12,063 nt of DNA from Bacteroidota bacterium (GTDB lineage Bacteria; Bacteroidota; Bacteroidia; Flavobacteriales; Flavobacteriaceae): positions 1 through 12,063 of the forward strand of contig JAJYSO010000022.1 of assembly GCA_021793535.1 (NCBI GenBank), given 5' to 3'. Position numbers and translations under genes: made by a program. Shown here in pieces: positions 7,219 through 12,063 of the stretch. The notes under the pieces were generated by a model. It was not told the DNA's origin and did no database searches. It was given only the letters and a program-made list of their open reading frames with translations. The first letter of the stretch is position 1. Every line of letters begins with the position of its first letter.

Positions 7219-7937
7219 TAGTCTTAGTAAAGCTCATCTTGGCACATTTCATAGGTGATTTTTTATTGCAGCCCAATTCTTGGGTAGAGGGAAAAGAAAA
7301 GAAAAGGCTGCAATCCGTGCAGTTCTATTTACATCTGTTGATACACGGAGGAGTGATTCTATTGGTTTTTTGGGACCTACAATATTGGCCTTTAGCTTTA
7401 ATCATCATGCTACTGCACGGTGTGATTGACACCATGAAGCTGTATTTTCAGCGTAAAAGCCATAATCTTCAGTGGTTTGTTATTGATCAAGTTTTACATC
7501 TTATTTCTTTACTAATCTTATGGTATATATGGGCAAAGCCGACAATCGCTTTTGACGAATGGCGAGATAGCTCTTCTTTTTGGATAATATTGACAGCCTT
7601 TCTTTTTTTAAGCAGTGTCACGGGGATCATCATCCAAATATTTTTAGCGAAATGGGCTAAAAACATTAATGACTCCGAGGATGAATCTTTGCCAAATGCA
7701 GGAAAATATATAGGAATTTTAGAACGTTTGTTCATCTTCCTTTTTGTAATAACAGGAAATTGGACTCCAATTGGCTTTCTGTTGGCTGCAAAATCGGTAT
7801 TTAGATTTGGAGACTTACGGAAATCAAAGGACAGGAAACTTACCGAATACATTTTGATCGGTACGTTGTTAAGCTTCGGAATAGCTATCCTAACGGGTTT
7901 ATTAGTTTTAAGGCTCTTAAAAAGTAAGATACTTTAG
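7215..7937 (+). CDS. DUF3307 family polytopic membrane protein
   Basis: A 240-residue membrane protein. The N-terminus LAHFIGDFLLQPNSW (9-23) is the DUF3307 signature, followed by conserved His and Asp residues at or near helix ends: H40 and H44 in HLLIH, H68 and D72 in HGVID, D91 and H95 in DQVLH. These could form a metal or active site inside the membrane; this is inference. Helices are predicted near 1-18, 38-53, 57-74, 90-107, 122-146, 168-192 and 212-233. A second conserved block, NAGKYIGILERL then GNWTPIGFLLAAKS (161-194), is typical of the longer members. The function of the family is unknown. It overlaps satD by 4 bp, and the same pair is, as far as I recall, common in Bacteroidota, so the two products probably work together. 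Confidence 0.87.
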   Translation: MIVLVKLILAHFIGDFLLQPNSWVEGKEKKRLQSVQFYLHLLIHGGVILLVFWDLQYWPLALIIMLLHGVIDTMKLYFQRKSHNLQWFVIDQVLHLISLLILWYIWAKPTIAFDEWRDSSSFWIILTAFLFLSSVTGIIIQIFLAKWAKNINDSEDESLPNAGKYIGILERLFIFLFVITGNWTPIGFLLAAKSVFRFGDLRKSKDRKLTEYILIGTLLSFGIAILTGLLVLRLLKSKIL

Positions 7938-8081
7938 AATCGATTCAATAGGAATATAAATATGCCGAAAGAGCATTAGAAATACCATTAGAACAAAGCT
8001 GGGGGCGCATAACCCCTGTATATTTTACCAGTGTGAACAAGGGACATGGAATGACGAATCGTACTAAATGTATTTAAATTT
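7938..8081. other. Short gap with an open frame lacking a start
   Basis: A 10-bp palindrome GAATCGATTC (7937-7946) begins at the last base of the DUF3307 stop and is joined to ATTCAATA, which resembles the half-site of the satD array. From 7951 to about 8077 one plus frame is open without a start codon and contains PLEQSWGRITPVYFTSVNK; it may be a remnant, but I recognise no family. No clear Bacteroidota promoter box for the following flavoprotein gene was found. Confidence 0.25.
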
Positions 8082-8990
8082 ATGACAGACTACAAGAGTT
8101 TTGACGTTGTCATCATTGGTGGCAGCTATGCGGGGCTTTCATCTGCAATGGCTTTGGGACGTGCCTTGCGAAATACACTAATCATTGACAGTGGATTGCC
8201 ATGCAATTGGCAAGCAGCACAAGCTCATAATTTTCTAGTACAGGATGGAGAAAGACCAAGCACAATTGCCGAGAAAGCCAAGACACAAGTTCTGAAATAT
8301 GATACCGTAAACTTTCATAAGGGGCGTGCTGTTGAGGGAGAGAAAACGGGAAATGGTTTTGTGATAACTACAGATACAAATGAGGAATTTGAGACAAAAA
8401 GACTTGTTTTTGCAACGGGCATTAAAGATATATTGCCCAATATCAAAGGCTTCTCAGAATGTTGGGGTATTTCGCTTATTCATTGCCCCTATTGTCATGG
8501 CTATGAGGTAAGGAACCGACAGACGGGGCTTTTGGCAAATGGAGATTTTGCATTACATGCAGCTCGTCTTATTCAAAATTGGACAAAAGAATTGATCGTT
8601 TTTACAAACGGAAAATCTACCTTAACAAAAGAACAAGCGGACAAAATTTCTAAACATAATATTCCAATCATTGAAAAAGAAATTGCTTATTTCAAACACG
8701 AGAATGGCAATATCCAGCAAATAGTTTTCAAAGACTATTCAACTTTTGATATAGAGGTGATCTATTCCCGTCCGGATTTTGAGCAACACTGTAACCTACC
8801 GGAGATGTTAGGATGCGAGCTGACCGAACAAGGTTTGCTTAAAGTGGATATATTGCAAAAAACAACGGTAGCAAATATTTTTGCTTGTGGTGATAATGCA
8901 AGCCCTATGCGCTCGATAGCTAATGCAGTAGCCGCAGGAAATTTTACCGGAGCCGTTGTAAATAACGAAATAATAGAGGAAGAATTTTAA
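8082..8990 (+). CDS. Thioredoxin-reductase-like FAD/NAD(P) oxidoreductase with CPYC motif
   Basis: A 302-residue flavoprotein with the two-domain thioredoxin reductase layout. The FAD-binding Rossmann motif is GGSYAG (13-18) and the second FAD motif is ACGDNASP (268-275). The redox pair lies in CPYCHGYE (C135, C138), between the FAD and NAD(P) domains, as in thioredoxin reductase, but the motif is of the CxxCxGxE kind seen in GliT/HlmI-type and related class II oxidoreductases. The NADPH-domain motif is replaced by GLLANGDFALHAARL, as in that group, so NADPH binding is not certain. Likely a thiol or disulfide-handling enzyme of small molecules or proteins, in the cytoplasm. No thioredoxin gene is adjacent. 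The usual PRN after the second strand reads PCN here, adding a Cys at 41. There is no Shine-Dalgarno sequence. Confidence 0.9.
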   Translation: MTDYKSFDVVIIGGSYAGLSSAMALGRALRNTLIIDSGLPCNWQAAQAHNFLVQDGERPSTIAEKAKTQVLKYDTVNFHKGRAVEGEKTGNGFVITTDTNEEFETKRLVFATGIKDILPNIKGFSECWGISLIHCPYCHGYEVRNRQTGLLANGDFALHAARLIQNWTKELIVFTNGKSTLTKEQADKISKHNIPIIEKEIAYFKHENGNIQQIVFKDYSTFDIEVIYSRPDFEQHCNLPEMLGCELTEQGLLKVDILQKTTVANIFACGDNASPMRSIANAVAAGNFTGAVVNNEIIEEEF

Positions 8991-8999
8991 GGGGGAGTA

Positions 9000-9254
9000 T
9001 AACGGTTGTTGTTTAGAAAAAAGTGTTGAATAAGCTGTCGCTATTGTGTGTAAGAACGGTGCTTTTGTCTTCTTTGTAGAAGAGATAACCCTTTACTGAT
9101 TTTAGAAAATGATGTAAAACAGATGGCTTTTTTACCAGATGATACGAGATCGGATAAGTCATTGATTACCTGTCTTTCCAGTAAAAAAAGCGCTTGTATA
9201 TACGGGGTTTCAGGGAGGGTTGAGTAAAATTCATTTTTCTCATGTTTTTTTTGA
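9000..9254. other. Gap with a Met-less open frame on minus
   Basis: No intact gene is present. On minus, a frame of about 90 codons without any Met is open from inside the TnpB relic to a TAG at 9041-9043; it includes PETPYIQALFLLERQ and DLSDLVSSGKKAICF. Its length is longer than expected by chance at this base composition, so it may be the remains of a gene cut by the TnpB element. I do not recognise a family with confidence. No terminator was seen after the flavoprotein gene. Confidence 0.25.
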
Positions 9255-9580
9255 GTCGCTTTGGTGGTTTCTTTTGATGAGTAAGGGAAGGAACTTGTAC
9301 GAGTTAATCGTTGCTATCCCAGTTCTAAGACGTGTAATGATTGTGGTTGGACACATCGAGAATTAAAACTTTCAGCTAGCGGATGGACTTGTGAATTTTG
9401 TGGTGTGGTACACGACAGAGATGTAAATGCAAGTGGAAATATTCTAAAAGAAGGTTTAAACATATGCCGGAAGGGACTGTTGATTACAAAGGTGAAGAGT
9501 CAATCAGACGATTTAGGCAGCACTTCCATTAAAAACCCGAAGCCCTTCACATTGCTTTAGCGCGGGTGTGTAGTTCACCC
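9255..9580 (+). pseudogene. TnpB (IS200/IS605-type) C-terminal relic with right-end hairpin
   Basis: From 9285 the plus strand encodes GKELVRVNRCYPSSKTCNDCG, then the second zinc-ribbon half WTCEFCG, then HDRDVNASGNILKEG, the RuvC-III motif of TnpB. A TAA at 9282-9284 stands where family members usually read EWYGKEL. After EGLNI the true tail continues in another frame (PEGTVDYKGEESIRRF, then KPEALHIALAR), with a stop between, so the gene is frameshifted and broken; its original frame closes at 9558-9560. The N-terminal RuvC and helical parts are absent. Downstream, GGGTG-N7-CACCC (9564-9580) is a hairpin of the kind found at the right end of these elements, where the omega-RNA scaffold would end. 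No TnpA is visible. Confidence 0.85.
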
Positions 9581-9592
9581 ACTACTATAAAG

Positions 9593-9609
9593 AGAGCTGT
9601 TACAGCTCT
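9593..9609. repeat. Short perfect hairpin after the TnpB relic
   Basis: AGAGCTG-TTA-CAGCTCT forms a 7-bp perfect stem with a three-base loop, 12 bp after the right-end hairpin of the TnpB relic. No T-run follows, so it is not a typical intrinsic terminator. Its role is unknown; it may belong to the site in which the element inserted. Confidence 0.4.
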
Positions 9610-9688
9610 AAATGGGTTAGAGTAAAGCTACATCCATAGATTTAATTACCCTAGAAAGCCTAGATTCAGTTTCTAAGACGCCTTAAAC

Positions 9689-9985
9689 TTATTCGGGAAA
9701 GGAGTGTAAGTTAAGCTCTGTGTGGAGCTCTAACCCTTTGGCCATGTGATTTTCATAGGCTCTTCGTACTGATTGCGAGCTAGGTCGGTTTTCCAAAGCC
9801 AATTTACCACCCTTATACGTTCTTTATTTATTAAATAGGGTACACAATTGGCCTAAAGGAGATTTACTTGCGGTACTTTTTTTACGAACAGGATTGAGCA
9901 CCGGAAATAACCCTATTGTTTTGTAGGTAATTTCTTGTAAGATGTAAGGGTGATACCTAAACTCTTTGTTAGAACTTGGCTTCGA
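9689..9985 (-). pseudogene. Possible gene relic of unknown family
   Basis: On minus a 99-codon frame is interrupted by only one stop (TAA 9826-9824) and contains TYKTIGLFPVLNPVRKK, SPLGQLCTLFNK and, after the stop, GGKLALENRPSSQSVRRAYE. There is no start codon; a frame upstream on the same strand (9913-10113, TTG-initiated) could join it by a frameshift. Within about 9720-9840 a second minus frame is also open and ends at WPKG. I recognise no family. I call it a candidate relic because of low stop density and its place beside a TnpB relic; chance openness is quite possible. Confidence 0.25.
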
Positions 9986-10094
9986 TTAACTTCTAATACT
10001 TTGCTCCGGAATGCATTATGAGTAGTAATGTTCCTTTTCTTCACTAGGTTAAAATGTGTGAGCCTCAATAAGGGAAGGGATTGAAGGGAATGTC

Positions 10095-10134
10095 TAAAAT
10101 TAATTAAAGACAATTTGGTCTTTAATTAATTTTA
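10095..10134. promoter_or_regulatory. Perfect palindrome with 17-bp arms at the NOR operon promoter
   Basis: Positions 10095-10111 and 10118-10134 are exact reverse complements, separated by AATTTG. The inner part reads AAAGAC-N6-GTCTTT. The loop TTTG (10114-10117) is a candidate -33 element for the promoter box at 10140-10147, so the dyad would cover the -33 region. It may be an operator for a dimeric regulator of the nitric oxide reductase genes; as RNA it would also form a strong AT-rich hairpin, so a bidirectional terminator is the alternative. It does not match the TTGAT-N4-ATCAA site of FNR/DNR regulators. Confidence 0.65.
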
Positions 10135-10139
10135 ATTTA

Positions 10140-10147
10140 TATATTTG
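10140..10147 (+). promoter_or_regulatory. Bacteroidota -7 box of the NOR operon
   Basis: TATATTTG is an exact match to TAnnTTTG. A TTTG at 10114-10117 lies 22 bp upstream, at the long end of the accepted -33/-7 spacing, inside the loop of the palindrome. The start of transcription would be near 10154, giving a leader of about 90 nt. Confidence 0.5.
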
Positions 10148-10156
10148 TTAGTAAAT

Positions 10157-10207
10157 TATACTGTAGTATTGATGAATTTATTTTTTAATCAACTCACTTA
10201 CAGTATA
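10157..10207. repeat. Nested inverted repeats in the NOR operon leader
   Basis: TATACTGTA (10157-10165) and TACAGTATA (10199-10207) are perfect 9-bp reverse complements 33 bp apart. Inside them TTGAT (10169-10173) and ATCAA (10188-10192) form a second pair with a 14-bp gap. In the mRNA leader they could form one stem with an internal loop; in DNA they could be half-sites. The TTGAT/ATCAA spacing is too wide for one FNR/CRP dimer. Confidence 0.5.
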
Positions 10208-10242
10208 TTATATAAATGAACTGTTAACAAAAATAAAGCCTT

Positions 10243-10497
10243 ATGTGTGGAACAAGTATCATTAAAAATAGGAAATCGTTATATACGATAACGCTTTTAT
10301 TCAGTGTGTTTTTCATCTTGATCTCAACCCCTTGGGATTTTGGATTTACCTTTTTTGCCGATCGGCTTATGGCCTGGTATATCTATTATATTTTGGGTTT
10401 TGCACTCACCATTTATGTGATGTGGGCCTTTGTTCGGGCATTAGTCATTTTAACCAGTCATGAACGACACCATATAAAAGGATGCAATGGCCAATAG
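10243..10497 (+). CDS. Small two-helix membrane protein, first gene of the NOR operon
   Basis: An 84-residue protein with two predicted transmembrane helices, about 13-29 and 44-66, and a charged C-terminus rich in His and Arg (TSHERHHIKG). I do not recognise a family. It is accepted as a gene because it starts the operon 95 bp after a good promoter box, has a membrane-protein composition, and its end overlaps the start of the norC-like gene by 11 bp, which implies translational coupling. By place and size it could be an assembly or accessory subunit of the reductase, in the manner of small NorF-like proteins of other bacteria, but no sequence similarity to NorF is claimed. A short AAAAGG inside its last codons serves as the ribosome site of the next gene. 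Confidence 0.7.
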   Translation: MCGTSIIKNRKSLYTITLLFSVFFILISTPWDFGFTFFADRLMAWYIYYILGFALTIYVMWAFVRALVILTSHERHHIKGCNGQ

Positions 10498-11446
10498 AAA
10501 AGAAAATAAATCGCGGAATGTCGCTCTAGTGATAATTGGGTTTATGATTATTATCTGGACGGTTTTAGGGGTGTTGTCCTTTACCGATCGAGAAGGTTAC
10601 GACCGGCCGATGACGACTGATATCATTTTTGACGGTGAAACAGCCCTCAAAGGGAAACAGGTATTTCAATCTTATAATTGTATGGATTGTCACACGATTG
10701 TAGGAAATGGAGCTTATTTTGCTCCGGACTTGACCAATATATATTCTGACGCAGGACCGGCATATCTGAAGGCCTATTTGGCTTCTCCCGGAACATATCC
10801 AACAGAGTCCGTTGTCAATATTCAACTTCAAGACCTGATTAAGAAAGGGGAGATAAAAATTGGGAGCCTGGATGAGTATTATAAGGCTTATCCCCGTGCC
10901 CAAGAACGGGTGGTTGATCGTGGGGGGATAGAAGCCTTAATGCCCAACTTACAATTTACGAAACAGGAAATTAGTGCACTTATCGCCTTTTTTCAATATA
11001 CCGGAAAATTAAATACAGCTGGCTGGCCACCTACGGTTAAAGCCAAAGAGTCCGTTATTAAAGCAGAAAAACGAAAACTCGAAGAAAAGAGTGGAATCAT
11101 TAGGAATCAATCTGTTTCTACTGCTGCACATATAAGTTCTTCTGAAATCGATAAAAACTTTTCATCAGGATCAAAAATAGCAAATGATATGGGGTGTATT
11201 GCTTGCCATTCTACCGATGGCTCTGAAAGGATAGGTCCCACCTGGAAAAACCTTTATGGAACACTGATAACCCTGACTACAGGAAAACAGGTAAAGGTGG
11301 ATCAGCACTATCTCAAACGATCGATTCTGACTCCAGATGAAGATATTGTTGAGGGATATTCGGAAGGGGTTATGCCCTCCTATCAAGGGGTTTTTTCAGA
11401 TGAAGAACTCCAGCAGCTTATCGATTATATCAAATCCTTAAAGTAA
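10487..11446 (+). CDS. norC: NorC-like cytochrome c fused to a second cytochrome c domain
   Basis: Membrane-anchored diheme cytochrome c, the electron-input subunit of a cNOR-type nitric oxide reductase. Residues 12-31 form the single N-terminal anchor. The first domain is NorC-like: CMDCHT (C65, C68, H69), GNGAYFAPDLTNIY (73-86) and the probable axial Met in LMPNL (M152). After a charged linker (about 180-225) comes a second domain with CIACH (C237, C240, H241), IGPTWKNLYG (249-258) and VMPSYQGVFSDEEL (295-308, axial M296). This domain resembles the cytochrome c at the end of caa3-type cytochrome oxidase subunit II, but no copper-A domain is present. Typical NorC is about 150 residues; here 319. 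It overlaps the upstream gene by 11 bp and lies 6 bp before the norB-like gene. Heme domains face the periplasm. Confidence 0.88.
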   Translation: MANRKENKSRNVALVIIGFMIIIWTVLGVLSFTDREGYDRPMTTDIIFDGETALKGKQVFQSYNCMDCHTIVGNGAYFAPDLTNIYSDAGPAYLKAYLASPGTYPTESVVNIQLQDLIKKGEIKIGSLDEYYKAYPRAQERVVDRGGIEALMPNLQFTKQEISALIAFFQYTGKLNTAGWPPTVKAKESVIKAEKRKLEEKSGIIRNQSVSTAAHISSSEIDKNFSSGSKIANDMGCIACHSTDGSERIGPTWKNLYGTLITLTTGKQVKVDQHYLKRSILTPDEDIVEGYSEGVMPSYQGVFSDEELQQLIDYIKSLK

Positions 11447-11452
11447 AAAACC

Positions 11453-12063
11453 ATGAAACTCCAATTTAAAACACAAAAGTTATCGTATCGGTTTTTTGTA
11501 AGTATGCTTATCTTTTTCTCGATTCAAGTGTTTCTCGGCTTATTATTAGCCATTCTGCATTGGGAGCCGCGACTTTTACAAGGAATCTTGAATTTTAATG
11601 TAGCTCGTGCTTTACATCTGAACCTTGCTGTTGTTTGGATTGTTACGGGATTTATAGGAACATTATTGTTCATTGGGCCCTTGCTTGGTCAAAAAGAGTT
11701 CAAGCAGGTTTGGTTGATCAAGCTCTTGCACATTGCACTTTGGGTGGTAGTGGGCTGGTCTATCTATACTTTACCTTTGGCTCAAAAAGGAATTGGCGGC
11801 TATACAGAAAACGGAAATATTGCCTGGTTGCAGCAAGGTAAAGAATTCCTTGAAGGAGGTCGTATCACCCATATTTTGCTACTCATCGGATTTGGTATTT
11901 TTGCCTACCTAACACTTCACATTTTTCCCCGTAAAATAAAAGCATGGAATGAGATGCATTGGGGGCTTTCTATCGGTGTAGTGGGTTTGGCGACAGTTTG
12001 GATATTTGCCCTCTTTTCAGCAGAAAATTTAGACTTACAGGAGTATTTTCGTTGGTATGTGGT
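11453..12063 (+). CDS. norB: NorB-like nitric oxide reductase large subunit (N-terminal part)
   Basis: The first 203 residues of a heme-copper superfamily subunit I. The N-terminus (QKLSYRFFVSMLIFFSIQV), then NVARALHLNLAVVWIVTGF with a probable low-spin heme b ligand H55, and QGKEFLEGGR near 136-145 follow the order of NorB of cytochrome-c-dependent NO reductases. EYFRWYVV at the edge matches the start of the next NorB helix block. At least five helices are visible (about 13-37, 51-76, 86-105, 147-165, 174-194). The catalytic heme b3/FeB ligands lie outside the window, so I cannot exclude an unusual oxidase, but the NorC-like partner 6 bp upstream supports NO reduction to N2O. The start is the first ATG after the norC stop. 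Confidence 0.85.
   Translation, partial: MKLQFKTQKLSYRFFVSMLIFFSIQVFLGLLLAILHWEPRLLQGILNFNVARALHLNLAVVWIVTGFIGTLLFIGPLLGQKEFKQVWLIKLLHIALWVVVGWSIYTLPLAQKGIGGYTENGNIAWLQQGKEFLEGGRITHILLLIGFGIFAYLTLHIFPRKIKAWNEMHWGLSIGVVGLATVWIFALFSAENLDLQEYFRWYV

Noticed and set aside
7487..7852. 121-codon minus-strand ORF over the DUF3307 gene
   Set aside because: It is a shadow of a membrane-protein gene; its composition shows no coherent domain.
9913..10113. 66-residue minus-strand ORF as a real gene
   Set aside because: It needs a TTG start inside the large palindrome, has no recognisable product and no ribosome site; it fits better as part of a relic.
10169..10192. TTGAT/ATCAA as a classical FNR/DNR site
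   Set aside because: The gap is 14 bases instead of 4, so one dimer of that family would not fit.
11635..11841. 68-codon plus ORF inside norB
   Set aside because: It is out of frame with the continuous NorB-like reading that starts at 11453.

Overview
The window looks like a chromosomal segment of a low-GC Bacteroidota, probably of the Sphingobacteria/Pedobacter type. This rests on a DUF4199 membrane protein, a SatD-DUF3307 gene pair, mostly AT-rich starts without Shine-Dalgarno sequences, and promoter-like TAnnTTTG boxes of the Bacteroidota type. The assignment comes from protein families and base composition, not from a marker gene.

Left part (1-5597), ordinary core genes. A RhlE-type DEAD-box RNA helicase runs off the left edge on the minus strand. 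An NmrA-like NAD(P)-binding SDR protein lies on plus. Four genes follow on minus: a DUF4199 membrane protein, a LOG-family phosphoribohydrolase, lipB and lipA. LipA and LipB together make the protein-bound lipoyl cofactor: LipB transfers octanoate and LipA inserts the two sulfurs. lipA lies directly upstream of lipB on the same strand, 44 bp apart.

Middle part (5600-9600), an accessory segment. Two broken TnpB (IS200/IS605-type) C-terminal relics point outward, one on minus at 5612-5820 and one on plus at 9255-9580. Between them are a satD-like gene and a DUF3307 membrane-protein gene that overlap by 4 bp, and a thioredoxin-reductase-like flavoprotein with a CPYC motif. Upstream of satD are four tandem 28-bp units. 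Each carries an ATTGA-N8-TCAAT inverted repeat (the first is degenerate), which looks like an iterated operator. SatD ends in a helix-turn-helix, so autoregulation is an attractive guess. Decayed open frames fill much of the remaining space.

Right part (9600-12063), a nitric oxide reductase operon. After about 680 bp of relic-like sequence come a perfect 17-bp-arm palindrome and a promoter box. Then follow a small two-helix membrane protein, a NorC-like cytochrome c with an extra C-terminal cytochrome c domain like that at the end of cytochrome oxidase subunit II, and the start of a NorB-like heme-copper subunit cut by the window edge. The unusual points are the two-heme NorC fusion, the small overlapping membrane gene and the symmetric sites at the promoter. 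The best candidate for an undescribed system is the SatD-DUF3307 pair with its iterated operators; the second is this NOR operon layout.
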